64,000 nt of DNA from an uncultured beta proteobacterium (GTDB taxonomy: Bacteria; Pseudomonadota; Gammaproteobacteria; Burkholderiales; Burkholderiaceae_C): NCBI GenBank assembly GCA_903886275.1, contig CAISLN010000038.1:143439-207438 (forward strand). Direction: 5' to 3'. Shown here piece after piece: positions 25,563-34,620 of this stretch (within the stretch, counting starts at the first letter, position 1; the number at the start of each line of letters is the position of its first letter). The notes beneath the pieces were generated by a model. The model worked only from the letters and a program-made list of their open reading frames with translations. It did not search any database and was not told where the DNA came from. Position numbers and translations under genes: made by a program.

Positions 25563-26507
25563 CTAAGGCTTGAGGCTGAAACCCCCTGCAAACACCTCGC
25601 GCAGGTAGGTCACAAACGCGGTGACCGCAAGCGGCACATGGTGCGAGTAGGGGCGTATGGCGTAGATGGCTTCGGCAAAGGCACCCACCGATTTCCATTG
25701 GGGCAGCACCTGCACCAGCTTGCCCTGGCGCAGGCTGGCCTGGGCCGTGAAGTCGGGCAGCAGGGCCACGCCCAAGCCCGCCAGTGCGGCGTCGCGCAGG
25801 GCCTCGCTGTTGTTGGCCGACAGTGAACCAGAGACCGGCACCGTGACCCTGGCCGAGTCCTTGTGCGCGCTCAAGGGCTCAAAGGTCCAGGCCGGCGCAT
25901 CCTTGGTGCGCCGGTAATGCAGGCAGTTGTGCGTGACCAGGTCCGCCGGCATTGCGGGTACGCCTTGTTTGCGCAGGTAGCTGCGCGATGCCACCAGCAC
26001 CGTGCGGGTGCTGCACAGGTTCCACGCCACATGGGTGTCGGGCGGCGTGGCCGTGTGGCGAATGGCGAGGTCAAAGCCTTCGGTGCCCATGGAGCTCAGG
26101 CGGTCTGACATGTCGAGCTCCAGGCGCACCTCGGGGTACAGGCGCAAAAACTCGGTCAGGCGGGGCACCAGTTGCTGGCGTGCCAGGGCCACCGGTGCGG
26201 TGATGCGCAACAGGCCGCGCGGTGTGCCCGCCAGATCGCGCACGCTGGCAAAGCTTTGCGCGATCTGCTCAAACGGGGCACGCGTCTCGTCCACCAGACG
26301 CTGACCGGCCTGCGTGAGCTGCACGCTGCGCGTGGTGCGCCTGACCAGCTCCACACCGGCGGCGCGCTCCAGCTCGGCAATGTGCTGGCTCATGGCCGCC
26401 TTGCTCACGCCCAGGCGGGCCGCAGCGGCGGTGTAGCTGCCCTGCTGCGACAGCACCGTGAGCCAATGCAGGTGGTTCCAGGGCTCTTTCAGTTTTTGCT
26501 CAATCAT
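25563..26507 (-). CDS. LysR-family transcriptional regulator
   Basis: 314 residues. N-terminal winged helix ([32 protein letters not shown]), then a substrate-binding domain with [22 protein letters not shown] and GFDLAIRHT, of the CrgA-like group. Divergent from mmsA with a 22-base dyad between them, so it probably controls mmsA and itself. An effector such as a malonate or methylmalonate semialdehyde derivative is only a guess. ATG 26507 is used; a TTG at 26534 would place the operator inside the gene. Confidence 0.88.
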   Translation of the reverse strand: MIEQKLKEPWNHLHWLTVLSQQGSYTAAAARLGVSKAAMSQHIAELERAAGVELVRRTTRSVQLTQAGQRLVDETRAPFEQIAQSFASVRDLAGTPRGLLRITAPVALARQQLVPRLTEFLRLYPEVRLELDMSDRLSSMGTEGFDLAIRHTATPPDTHVAWNLCSTRTVLVASRSYLRKQGVPAMPADLVTHNCLHYRRTKDAPAWTFEPLSAHKDSARVTVPVSGSLSANNSEALRDAALAGLGVALLPDFTAQASLRQGKLVQVLPQWKSVGAFAEAIYAIRPYSHHVPLAVTAFVTYLREVFAGGFSLKP

Positions 26508-26513
26508 GGGCCT

Positions 26514-26535
26514 ATTGTTCACTATCCGGAACAAT
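26514..26535. promoter_or_regulatory. Dyad operator between lysR and mmsA
   Basis: ATTGTTC-N8-GAACAAT, perfect 7-base arms. It ends seven bases upstream of the LysR start codon and 108 bases before the mmsA start. The form suits a LysR-type recognition site and implies autoregulation. Confidence 0.55.
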
Positions 26536-26643
26536 CAATTCAGGTCAGCGCTCTTGTTGGATGCGCGCCCGCACCCTAGACTGGCCCCCCAAGCAAAGCC
26601 TGATCGGGTTTTGCCAAACCCCACACTTATCAAGAGACGCGCC

Positions 26644-28167
26644 ATGACTCCGTATACCGATTCCACCGAAGTAGCCCAGTACATCCAGGGCGCTCGCAGC
26701 GCTGGCACCAGCACCCGCACCCAGGCTGTTTACAACCCGGCCACCGGCCAGGTCGCACGCCAGGTGCGCTTGGGGAATGCCGCCGATGTGAACGCCGCAG
26801 TTGCCTCCGCCCAGGCCGCCTTCCCAGCCTGGTCCGACACGCCGCCGATTCGCCGCGCCCGCATCATGTTCAAGTTTCTGGAGTTGCTCAACGCCAACAA
26901 GGATGAGCTGGCCCGCGTGATCACTGCCGAGCATGGCAAGGTGTTTACCGACGCGCAGGGCGAAGTGGCACGCGGCATCGACATCGTCGAATTTGCCTGC
27001 GGCATTTCGCAACTGCTCAAGGGCGACTTCACCGACCAGGTGAGCACCGGCATCGACAACTGGACGCTGCGCCAGCCCCTGGGTGTGGTGGCCGGCATCA
27101 CGCCGTTCAACTTCCCCGTGATGGTGCCGATGTGGATGTTCCCGGTGGCGATTGCCGCGGGCAACACCTTTGTCTTGAAGCCCAGCCCACTGGACCCCAG
27201 CCCCAGCCTGTTGATTGCGGACCTGTTCAAGCAGGCCGGTCTGCCGGACGGCGTGTTCAACGTGGTCCAAGGCGACAAGGAAGCCGTCGATGCACTCTTG
27301 GTGCACCCCGATGTGAAGGCCGTGAGCTTTGTCGGCTCCACCCCGATTGCCAACCATATTTACGAGACCGGTGCCCACCATGGCAAGCGCGTGCAGGCCC
27401 TGGGCGGCGCCAAGAACCACATGGTGGTGATGCCCGACGCCGACATCGACCAGGCGGTGGACGCGCTGATCGGCGCCGGGTTTGGCTCCGCCGGTGAACG
27501 CTGCATGGCCATCAGCGTGGCCGTGCTCGTGGGTGATGTGGCCGAGCGCCTGATGCCCAAACTGCTGGCCCGCACCAAGACCTTGCAGGTGCTCGACGGC
27601 ATGAACCTGGCCGCCGAGATGGGCCCCATCGTCACGCAACTGGCGCATGACCGCATCACCGGTTACATCGCACAGGGCATCAAGGAAGGCGCCACGCTCT
27701 TGCACGATGGCCGCGATTTCAGCGGCGCTTCTGCTGGTGCCGGTTGCGACAAGGGCTTCTGGATGGGCGGCACGCTGTTTGACAACGTGACCCCCGAGAT
27801 GCGCATTTACAAGGAAGAGATCTTCGGCCCGGTGCTGTCCTGCATGCGCGTGAACGACCTGGCCGAAGCGGTGGACCTGATCAACGCCCATGAGTTTGGC
27901 AACGGTGTCTCCTGCTTCACCCGCGACGGCAATGTGGCGCGTGAATTCAGCCGCCGCATCCAAGTCGGCATGGTCGGCATCAACGTGCCAATTCCCGTGC
28001 CCATGGCCTGGCATGGTTTTGGTGGCTGGAAGAAGAGCCTGTTTGGCGACATGCATGCCTACGGCGAAGAGGGCGTGCGCTTCTACACCAAGCAAAAATC
28101 CATCATGCAGCGCTGGCCCGAGAGCATCGGCAAGGGTGCCGAGTTTGTGATGCCTACGGCGAAGTAA
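26644..28167 (+). CDS. mmsA: (Methyl)malonate-semialdehyde dehydrogenase, CoA-acylating
   Basis: 507 residues, aldehyde dehydrogenase fold. Family stretches: [68 protein letters not shown] and [18 protein letters not shown] with the catalytic Cys. It oxidises malonate or methylmalonate semialdehyde to acetyl- or propionyl-CoA, the last step of inositol catabolism (IolA role) and of valine degradation. It is close to but not in the iol operon and has its own divergent LysR regulator. AAGAGA precedes the ATG. An intrinsic terminator follows. Confidence 0.92.
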   Translation: MTPYTDSTEVAQYIQGARSAGTSTRTQAVYNPATGQVARQVRLGNAADVNAAVASAQAAFPAWSDTPPIRRARIMFKFLELLNANKDELARVITAEHGKVFTDAQGEVARGIDIVEFACGISQLLKGDFTDQVSTGIDNWTLRQPLGVVAGITPFNFPVMVPMWMFPVAIAAGNTFVLKPSPLDPSPSLLIADLFKQAGLPDGVFNVVQGDKEAVDALLVHPDVKAVSFVGSTPIANHIYETGAHHGKRVQALGGAKNHMVVMPDADIDQAVDALIGAGFGSAGERCMAISVAVLVGDVAERLMPKLLARTKTLQVLDGMNLAAEMGPIVTQLAHDRITGYIAQGIKEGATLLHDGRDFSGASAGAGCDKGFWMGGTLFDNVTPEMRIYKEEIFGPVLSCMRVNDLAEAVDLINAHEFGNGVSCFTRDGNVAREFSRRIQVGMVGINVPIPVPMAWHGFGGWKKSLFGDMHAYGEEGVRFYTKQKSIMQRWPESIGKGAEFVMPTAK

Positions 28168-28190
28168 GCAAGCCGGTACGAAAAAAGCAC

Positions 28191-28216
28191 AGGGGGCGTT
28201 GATCGCCCCCTTTTTT
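28191..28216 (+). terminator. Intrinsic terminator after mmsA
   Basis: Stem AGGGGGCG (28191-28198), loop TTGAT, CGCCCCCT (28204-28211), then TTTTT. An A-run lies on the 5' side, so it may work in both directions for the convergent gene at 28280. Confidence 0.88.
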
Positions 28217-28279
28217 GCGTCTAACGCAAGCCAGCGGCTACTTACCATGCCTGCGGCGAAGCGACGAATAGACTTTTCA

Positions 28280-29770
28280 CTAGCCGAGCAGCTCCCAGTG
28301 GCCACCTTTGTTGGGGCCAACGCGACGCAATCGGCTCTGCGTCTTGAGCTTGGCAAGCTGCTTTTCAACGGCACGCGTCGTCAAGCCCAAATGCTTTGCG
28401 ATGCCGGGCACCGTCAACGCCGAGTCTTTTGCAAGCAGGGCAAGAATCCGGGCTCCGGTTTCTACCGAACTTTGTCCCGAACTTTGTACCGAACTTTCGG
28501 AAGAACCTGACGGGGTAAATTCAACCGCCCAGGCCATCTCCAACACCGTGTGCTCCTGCGGCTCATAGGCCTCTTTCAGTTGCAGGCTGTGCCCCAACTC
28601 CTTCCAGCCATGCACGATGCGCGACATGCCCGACCCGGCGCGCTCGCCCAAACCGATCATCAAAAACATCTGTTGCATGCTTCGGTTGCGGCAATCGCTC
28701 ACACCACCCTGCAAGGCCTGCTGCGCAGGCACGCGCAAGCCGCCCGGATTGCGAAAGCTAAAGCCAGCAGGCTCTTTGACCACCAGCACCGAAATGCGAC
28801 CGCTAAAGTCCGCATGCACCAGCGTGTTCACCAGTGCCTCACGCAATGCCTTGTGCGTGGGCGTGTCGTCTTGCCGAATGTCGCCCTTCAAGACAAAGGG
28901 CACCTTGATATCGGCAGTGAGCTTGTTCACCACGCGGCGGTAGAAATCAAACACATTGCCAGACCAGGTGCCATCGGGCACCACACGGTCCAGCCAGCGC
29001 ACTGTCTGGGCATAGTCGGCGGGGCGTTCCTGGTAGTCCACAAAGTACATGGGCATGGCCTCGGCAATCGAGGGCCAGCGGCCAAACATCAGCAAACCTG
29101 CCACTGTCAATCCCACTTCGCCGGTGGCACGGTCTTCGCGCCAGCCGCCCAGCATCTGCAAAAAGCCCTGATCATCCAGCGCCAGCCAGGGGTGGTCTGG
29201 CTTGTCGGCCCGGAATATGTTGCGGTAAGCCTTGAGACTGTCGGTATCCAGGTCCTTGACGCCAAAGTGCAGCAGCAGGCGTGCGTCGCGGCTGTCTTCC
29301 AACTGTTCGGCCAGCATGCGCTTGACGTCTTCGTCCGACACAGGGCGGTCGCCTTCATGCAGGCGGCGGTAGGTGTGACCCGCAAACGGGTTGGTGGTGA
29401 GATGCACCGGGCGCATCTGACGCTGGGCGCGGGGCACCTCAATGGCCAGTAGCGTCTTGCCCTCAATGGTCAGCTCCTGCACCTGTGCGTCGGTTAGCAG
29501 ATTGACGCTGACCTTTTGCCGGTTGTTCAGGTTGTTGAACAACTCGGTACGCAACTTGTTGGGGTTGCTCAGGCCTTCGAGAATGAAGTGCCCTTGCCTC
29601 TCACGCAGGCCCAGCAATATCAGACCGCCGCTGGTATTGGCAAAGGCGCTGTAGGTGGGCCACAAATCATCCGGCACCGCTCCTTTTCCGTCCCGGCCAG
29701 ACGCGAGCTTGCATTCCAGCGCGACAGATTCACGCAACTGGGTCAAGTCTTCAATGGACTGGATGATCAC
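28280..29770 (-). CDS. AlbA_2/HATPase_c_4-type ATP-binding protein with C-terminal winged helix
   Basis: 496 residues. The N-terminal AlbA_2 (Schlafen-like) domain has ESVALECKLASGRDG and YSAFANTSGGLILLGLRE. A central region leads to a GHKL-type ATP-binding module (ALREALVNTLVHADFSG, FRNPGGL, GLGERAGSGMSRI). A Ser/Gln linker of three four-residue repeats then joins a winged helix (ILALLAKDSALTVPGIAKHLGLTTRAVEKQL). Proteins of this layout are usually annotated as transcriptional regulators or RecG-like helicases, and they are frequent in accessory and defence islands. It adjoins a Septu-like pair. Role not known. Confidence 0.82.
   Translation of the reverse strand: MIIQSIEDLTQLRESVALECKLASGRDGKGAVPDDLWPTYSAFANTSGGLILLGLRERQGHFILEGLSNPNKLRTELFNNLNNRQKVSVNLLTDAQVQELTIEGKTLLAIEVPRAQRQMRPVHLTTNPFAGHTYRRLHEGDRPVSDEDVKRMLAEQLEDSRDARLLLHFGVKDLDTDSLKAYRNIFRADKPDHPWLALDDQGFLQMLGGWREDRATGEVGLTVAGLLMFGRWPSIAEAMPMYFVDYQERPADYAQTVRWLDRVVPDGTWSGNVFDFYRRVVNKLTADIKVPFVLKGDIRQDDTPTHKALREALVNTLVHADFSGRISVLVVKEPAGFSFRNPGGLRVPAQQALQGGVSDCRNRSMQQMFLMIGLGERAGSGMSRIVHGWKELGHSLQLKEAYEPQEHTVLEMAWAVEFTPSGSSESSVQSSGQSSVETGARILALLAKDSALTVPGIAKHLGLTTRAVEKQLAKLKTQSRLRRVGPNKGGHWELLG
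28463..28498. repeat. Three 12-base tandem repeats in the AlbA_2 gene
   Basis: TACCGAACTTTG, TCCCGAACTTTG and TACCGAACTTTC in direct tandem, encoding SSVQ-SSGQ-SSVE on the minus strand, the linker before the winged helix. The unit is a multiple of three, so copy-number changes would keep the frame. Confidence 0.85.
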
Positions 29771-29941
29771 GGCTCTTCGCTACCTTCAATGAACGAATTG
29801 CAAAGTACAAATGCGAGGCACCGTAGGGATACGGTGGTTCAGTCTAGCAGGGGCAAGCAGTCCTATTCAGCGAAGATAGGCGCCATGCAAACCGCCGAAT
29901 ACAAAGCCCCCGACAAGTTCCCCCAAACCTTTCCCGACTGG

Positions 29942-30112
29942 GACCATGACGCTGGTGATGGTGATGATTTAATTCACCGGCATGTTTTTGGCGCTGGGCG
30001 AAATAACCGACGGCCTGGGCATGCTGATAGGCGGCATCTTCAACACCTTCCCCCACACCAGCTTTTCGCAAAACGTGGGACTGGTGGCGGTGACGGGCAT
30101 CAAAAAACGCAC
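29942..30112 (+). pseudogene. Remnant of a uracil/xanthine permease gene
   Basis: Encodes GMFLALGE and LIGGIFNTFPHTSFSQNVGLVAVTG, matching the intact NCS2 permease at 32745-34232 (about 33618-33837). About 45 bases are deleted after GEI/GEM, and an in-frame TAA lies just before the GMFLAL segment. The rest of the 29771-30169 gap shows no convincing gene. Confidence 0.85.
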
Positions 30113-30169
30113 CATGGACACACGCCCAAGGGGCATTGGCACCACTGCCCTTTGTGACTTGAACATAGG

Positions 30170-30970
30170 TCAGCCCGCATATGCGGTTTGACGCAGGTAG
30201 TCGTCCGCCGCTGAACCCAGGCACAAACAAATGGTGGTGAAGAAACCAGGCCAGGGCTTGCCCAGGTAGCGCTGCGCCAACGTTGCCATGCCTTGCTGTG
30301 GCGTGCGGCCTGCCAAGCGCTGCCTCTTCTTGTTCCGCTCAATGTCGTGTATCACCGCCAGCCGGGCGGTGCACAGACGCTGGCAGTTCAAGTTCAGCGC
30401 GTCGATGGTGTGCAAGACCAAGGTGTTTGTATCGGTGTGTTGGTTGTTGGGCCAGGGCGCCGCTTGTGTGCAGGCGCAATCGCTCGCGCAAAGCTTGCCG
30501 CTGAACTTGTCCACTTCGAAAAGGCTGGGCCAGATGGGAAGCAACAATGGATTGAGTACCCAACCTTCACAGGCTTCTGCCAAACGCCCTTGTTGAATCA
30601 GCCGGTCTTTGTGGGCGTCACAACTCAGGTTTTCATCCAACGGCTCCATGCTGTGGGGGGCTGTGCCATGCCGATAGGAGCCACCGGCGCAAACTGCCAG
30701 CATGTTGTTCCAAGCAAGCGCCCAGTTGATGGGCGTGCTGTGGTCTGACTTTGGATGGAAATGCTCAATACGGGATTTGAGGGGGTCGTTATCGCGGATA
30801 TCCATTTCGCAATAGGCGCACAGCCCGCGCTGGTCCTCAAAGGCATGGCTGCGGATATCGTCATAGGCCTGCCGCGCGTTGTTTCGCAGTTCGTCCCAAC
30901 TGGCCTGGGGCTGCGCCTGCCTGTAGGCTTGCAGGGATGGAGGCTCAGTGTTTTTGTTGACGCGCTTCAT
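30170..30970 (-). CDS. ptuB: HNH endonuclease of a Septu-like defence pair
   Basis: 266 residues. HNH core near the N-terminal third: CAYCEMD (Cys pair), RIEHFHPKSDH (catalytic His), WALAWNNMLAVC (Asn and Cys); conserved C-terminal part LNLNCQRLCTAR. The ATG at 30970 overlaps the stop of the upstream ATPase gene (ATGA), so the two are translationally coupled. An overlapping AAA ATPase plus HNH nuclease is the composition of the Septu system (PtuA/PtuB) and of the effector half of Ec78-type retrons. No reverse transcriptase is nearby, favouring Septu. Assigned by motif and layout, not by alignment. Confidence 0.72.
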   Translation of the reverse strand: MKRVNKNTEPPSLQAYRQAQPQASWDELRNNARQAYDDIRSHAFEDQRGLCAYCEMDIRDNDPLKSRIEHFHPKSDHSTPINWALAWNNMLAVCAGGSYRHGTAPHSMEPLDENLSCDAHKDRLIQQGRLAEACEGWVLNPLLLPIWPSLFEVDKFSGKLCASDCACTQAAPWPNNQHTDTNTLVLHTIDALNLNCQRLCTARLAVIHDIERNKKRQRLAGRTPQQGMATLAQRYLGKPWPGFFTTICLCLGSAADDYLRQTAYAG

Positions 30971-32340
30971 CCGCCCAACTCCCATTTGCGGTTTTCGATA
31001 AGCAAGTCGGCTTCTAGCAGGGCGGGTTCGTTACCTTGGTAGCGCGCATCCAGTTTTTTTCGCAGGTCCAAAGCCTCGGGGTCGTTCCACTGGTCTTTGT
31101 TTACCAGGGCCAGATAGGCCAGCAGATCCTTGGTTGCATCGTTCAAAGGGGGGCGGACGCTTGCAAGACCAAGGGCCGTGGTGAGCATCCGATGCGGCTC
31201 CGCGCCCTCGGTACCGGCGGGAGCAGCAAAAACTTTGCCATCGCGCAATATGCGCACCGACTCTGAGGCCACCGCAGTGAGCACCTGTGGGCTATGGGTC
31301 GAGACGATGAATTGCACTTTTGGAAAGGCGGTGCGCAGCGACTTCAATATGGTCTGTTGCCATGACGGGTGCAGGAACATGTCCACTTCATCAATCAGCA
31401 CCACGCCGTGCGTATCCAATGCGGCCCTGACGCCCAGATGGGGGTTGAGCTTATTGGCGCGAAACGCCAAGTCAGCCACCATGGCAATGGTGTTGCGCAG
31501 GCCGTCGCTGAGCATGTCCACCGGCATGATGCCGTGCTGTGCATGGTGCATGACCAATTGTTGCTTGTGTCGGTGGCTGTACTCCAAGCTGTGCCAACCT
31601 GTGGCGTCTTTCACTAAGGCGTCCACAGCCGTTTTGATGACTTCAACAGTTTGTGCAAAACGCTGGCCCGTTTCGTCTAGCGGTGCGTTGCGCTGAAGCG
31701 CATCAATTTGACTCTCTAGGTAGGCGCGGTACACCCATCCATACCAGGTCGTAAAGGCCTTAAAGCTAGACGAGTAAGACAGGCAATTCAGATAGCCCGA
31801 GGTTCGCGAGTATTCATTTCTGTCCAGCACGGTGTCTTCTGCGTGGGACGTGAAGCGCCCTTCAAACCACAGACGAGAAGTACCAAGGTAAGAAATCAAG
31901 GGCAGGGTGACCTGTGTCTGGCCAGTCCGCACCTGTTGCTGCAGTTGATCGGCATAGGTGGTGAGCTTCTTGGCGCCGGTATCTCCAAGGGTTGGGGTAC
32001 TGGCTTTCATTCTTTCCCGGGTCTGGGTCCATGCAGCGCCAGCCATGTCGGGTGCCCAGCAGCCCTTGACAGCTATTTGACTTGGAAGTTGAGGCTCCAT
32101 GTTGCCGTCGCTGTGCATGTCTAGGCGCACATCCGCGGGTTGGATGCTGGCCGCCTTTTTGCTCTGGCTACCCAAATCAAAGCCTTTCACAAAGGGCCAG
32201 AGTGCCACACGTACCGCATCTAGGACTGTGGTTTTGCCGGCGCCGTTGGGGGCGATCAACACCGTGATTTCCGGGTGGAGTTCAAGGGTGAGGTCGCTGA
32301 GACAGCGGTAATTTTTTATGTGCAGTTTCGTCAGGTGCAT
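30967..32340 (-). CDS. ptuA: PtuA-like AAA ATPase of a Septu-like defence pair
   Basis: 457 residues, RecF/SMC-like (OLD-type) ATPase. N-terminal LHIKNYRCLSDLTLEL and Walker A APNGAGKTT (about residues 31-39), signature-like MLSDGLRNTIAMVADLA, Walker B GVVLIDEVDMFLHPSWQ, and FIVSTHSPQVL. No TOPRIM domain is apparent, which separates it from OLD nucleases. In Septu systems the ATPase senses infection or DNA ends and regulates the HNH partner. First gene of the pair; 404 bases separate it from the divergent permease. Confidence 0.75.
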   Translation of the reverse strand: MHLTKLHIKNYRCLSDLTLELHPEITVLIAPNGAGKTTVLDAVRVALWPFVKGFDLGSQSKKAASIQPADVRLDMHSDGNMEPQLPSQIAVKGCWAPDMAGAAWTQTRERMKASTPTLGDTGAKKLTTYADQLQQQVRTGQTQVTLPLISYLGTSRLWFEGRFTSHAEDTVLDRNEYSRTSGYLNCLSYSSSFKAFTTWYGWVYRAYLESQIDALQRNAPLDETGQRFAQTVEVIKTAVDALVKDATGWHSLEYSHRHKQQLVMHHAQHGIMPVDMLSDGLRNTIAMVADLAFRANKLNPHLGVRAALDTHGVVLIDEVDMFLHPSWQQTILKSLRTAFPKVQFIVSTHSPQVLTAVASESVRILRDGKVFAAPAGTEGAEPHRMLTTALGLASVRPPLNDATKDLLAYLALVNKDQWNDPEALDLRKKLDARYQGNEPALLEADLLIENRKWELGG

Positions 32341-32687
32341 GGTGTGACCTCAAATTCTTCTCAGGGTATGGCGGTCATTATCGGCCGTGACCTGCGTAGC
32401 GGTGCACGCCATCAACTCCCTGTTCATTTCGTCCATCAGCCCATCAACCCATTGCCAAACAGGCCCCAGGCCTTTTGCAAGCCATGAGTACCCAACCCCC
32501 TCTGACCAACTCCCCTGCACCACGCGCTGCGCGAGCAGTGAACGCACAAACTGGTCCGCCACCGGCTGATGGGGCTGATGCTGTCGCAGGGCATGCTATG
32601 GATGCTGGCAGCGACCGGGTTCATACAGTCCAGCTAGCCTCCAAGCTCCCCGCTTCGCGGGATTCACTAGGGTTAGCACCGGCCCGC
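32341..32687. other. Intergenic region upstream of the ATPase and permease genes
   Basis: No convincing gene: short open frames on both strands lack motifs and ribosome-binding sites. A small hairpin CCCGCTTCGCGGG lies at about 32649-32661. No clear promoter for the ATPase gene and no NtrC consensus dyad was recognised by eye. Confidence 0.4.
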
Positions 32688-32721
32688 TTGGCACAGAAAC
32701 TGCATACACTTTTTGTATACA
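32688..32721 (+). promoter_or_regulatory. Sigma-54 promoter of the permease plus TGTATACA palindrome
   Basis: TTGGCACAGAAACTGCAT (32688-32705) has the invariant GG (32690-32691), N10, GC (32702-32703), with a perfect -24 TGGCAC. The expected start site is about 32714, inside the palindrome TGTATACA (32714-32721). This suggests nitrogen-controlled (RpoN) expression with a possible GntR-type overlay. The ATG is at 32745. Confidence 0.7.
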
Positions 32722-32744
32722 GTTTTTGATGCAAAGGGCTTCCT

Positions 32745-34232
32745 ATGACCAACGCGATTCACCCCGTCGATGAGCGTCTTCCCACCGGCAAGTTGGCCGT
32801 ACTCGGTTTGCAACATGTGCTGGTGATGTATGCCGGTGCGGTGGCGGTGCCGCTGATCGTGGGGCGCGCGCTCAAGCTCAGCCCCGAGCAGGTGGCCATG
32901 CTGATTTCGGCCGACCTGTTTTGCTGCGGGCTTGTCACCTTGATCCAGTCACTCGGTGCCACACAATGGTTTGGCATCAAGCTGCCCGTCATGATGGGCG
33001 TGACTTTTGCCTCGGTGGCACCCATGGTGGCGATGGCCGGTGCCACGCCGGGCGTGGAGGGTGCGGGGCTGATTTTTGGTTCCATCATCGGCGCCGGAGT
33101 CATCTCGATTTTGATGGCGCCGCTGGTCAGTCGCATGCTGCGCTTCTTTCCGCCGGTGGTCACCGGCAGCATCATCACGGTGATTGGCATCAGCCTGATG
33201 CGCGTGGGCATCAACTGGATTTTTGGCAACCCCTTTGGCCCCACCGCGCCCAGCGTGGTGAACCCGGAGCATGCCAAGTGGCTGGCCGATATGGCGGCAG
33301 CAGCTTCTGCAGCGGGCAGCGCCTTGCCGGCCATCCCCAAGGGCCTGGCCCTGGCACCGAGCCTGCCCAACCCCAAATATGCCGACCTGGGCGGCGTGGG
33401 CATTGCGGCGCTGGTGCTGGCCTCCATCCTCTTGATCGCCAAATATGGCAAGGGATTCGTCTCCAATATTTCGGTGCTGCTGGGCATTGTGGTGGGCGGC
33501 GCGGTCAGCGTGGCCGTGGGGCTGATGAACTTCGACAAGGTGGCCAAAGCGGCCTGGTTTGAGGTGGTGCTGCCCTTTGGCATTGCCGCGCCAGTGTTCG
33601 ACCCGGTGCTGATTGTGACCATGACGCTGGTGATGGTTGTGGTGATGATCGAATCCACCGGCATGTTTTTGGCGCTGGGCGAAATGACGGGCCGCACGAT
33701 CGACCGAGCGGCCCTGACGCGCGGCCTGCGCACCGACGGCCTGGGCACGCTGATAGGCGGCATCTTCAATACCTTCCCCTACACCAGCTTCTCGCAGAAC
33801 GTGGGACTGGTGGCGGTGACGGGCGTGAAGAGCCGCTTTGTCTGCGTGGCCGGCGGCCTCATCTTGGTGGTGCTGGGCCTATTGCCCAAGATGGCGGCGC
33901 TGGTGGAGTCGCTGCCCACGGTGGTGCTGGGCGGCGCCGGGCTGGTGATGTTTGGCATGGTCACGGCCACCGGCATCCGCATTCTGGCGGGAGTGGATTT
34001 CAAGACCAACCGCAACAACGCCTTTGTGGTGGCGGTGGCTATTGGGGTGGGCATGGTTCCGTTGGTGGCGCCCAACTTCAAGCAGTGGATGCCACACGGC
34101 CTGCACCCGCTGATCGAGTCTGGCATCTTGCTGACCTCCGTGGCCGCGCTGCTGCTCAACCTGTATTTCAATGGCGCCAAGGGCGGTGCGGAGGACGCAG
34201 TTGCTGCGGCCAAACAGGCCGACGCGCACTAA
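32745..34232 (+). CDS. NCS2-family uracil/xanthine permease
   Basis: 495 residues, about 14 membrane segments. Family signatures: LGLQHVLVMYAGAVAVPLIVG near the N-terminus, LPVMMGVTFASVAPMV, GMFLALGEMTGR (conserved Glu), and NTFPYTSFSQNVGLVAVTGV, close to the bacterial xanthine/urate signature. Purines are more likely than uracil given the QNVGLV form, but this is not certain. A sigma-54 promoter upstream agrees with use of purines as nitrogen source. The stop overlaps the convergent rhodanese gene by four bases. A decayed fragment of the same gene lies at 29942. Confidence 0.9.
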   Translation: MTNAIHPVDERLPTGKLAVLGLQHVLVMYAGAVAVPLIVGRALKLSPEQVAMLISADLFCCGLVTLIQSLGATQWFGIKLPVMMGVTFASVAPMVAMAGATPGVEGAGLIFGSIIGAGVISILMAPLVSRMLRFFPPVVTGSIITVIGISLMRVGINWIFGNPFGPTAPSVVNPEHAKWLADMAAAASAAGSALPAIPKGLALAPSLPNPKYADLGGVGIAALVLASILLIAKYGKGFVSNISVLLGIVVGGAVSVAVGLMNFDKVAKAAWFEVVLPFGIAAPVFDPVLIVTMTLVMVVVMIESTGMFLALGEMTGRTIDRAALTRGLRTDGLGTLIGGIFNTFPYTSFSQNVGLVAVTGVKSRFVCVAGGLILVVLGLLPKMAALVESLPTVVLGGAGLVMFGMVTATGIRILAGVDFKTNRNNAFVVAVAIGVGMVPLVAPNFKQWMPHGLHPLIESGILLTSVAALLLNLYFNGAKGGAEDAVAAAKQADAH

Positions 34233-34609
34233 TCGAAGGAGGGCACCTCGGGCTTGGCCACGGGCTTGCCTGCTGCGACCCAGGCATCAAAGCCACCGGC
34301 GATGTTCAGCACATTCAGATAGCCCATCTCCCGCAAGGCGACACCAGCCAATGCGGCGCGGCCGCTGGTCTTGCAATACAGCACCACCCGGATGTCGCGC
34401 GACTGCAGCGCCGGCATGGCACTGAAGCGAAACTCCAACATGCCGCGCGAGATGTGCACGGCGCCGGGGATATGGCCGGCGGCGAATTCATCCGCCTCGC
34501 GCACATCCACCAGTACATCGGCTTCGCGCAGGGCCTGCTCGGCATCGGCAAGGGCTACTTCATTCACGTGCGCCTTGGCGGCAGCAACCAGATCGTGTGC
34601 GGTTTTCAT
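34229..34609 (-). CDS. Cytoplasmic rhodanese-domain protein
   Basis: 126 residues, single rhodanese domain with DVREADEFAAGHIPGAVHISRG and the active-site loop YCKTSGRAA containing the persulfide-accepting Cys. ATG 34609 has AAGGA seven bases upstream. Likely moves sulfane sulfur between thiols. Third gene of an operon with an AhpD-like protein and a methyltransferase, whose promoter carries a CsoR-family-type dyad. That context points to persulfide or metal/thiol stress. Confidence 0.87.
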   Translation of the reverse strand: MKTAHDLVAAAKAHVNEVALADAEQALREADVLVDVREADEFAAGHIPGAVHISRGMLEFRFSAMPALQSRDIRVVLYCKTSGRAALAGVALREMGYLNVLNIAGGFDAWVAAGKPVAKPEVPSFD

Positions 34610-34620
34610 AGGTTCCTTTT

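Noticed and set aside
26545..28374. Very long open frame (over 600 codons) antisense to mmsA
   Set aside because: Arises from high third-position GC of the real gene. It is rich in His/Gly/Ala without domains, and mmsA has clear family motifs and a start site.
28463..28498. CRISPR-like repeat
   Set aside because: Units are 12 bases in direct tandem without spacers, inside a coding region.
30170..32340. Possible Ec78-type retron
   Set aside because: ATPase and HNH are compatible, but no reverse transcriptase or msr/msd-like structured region was found in the flanks.
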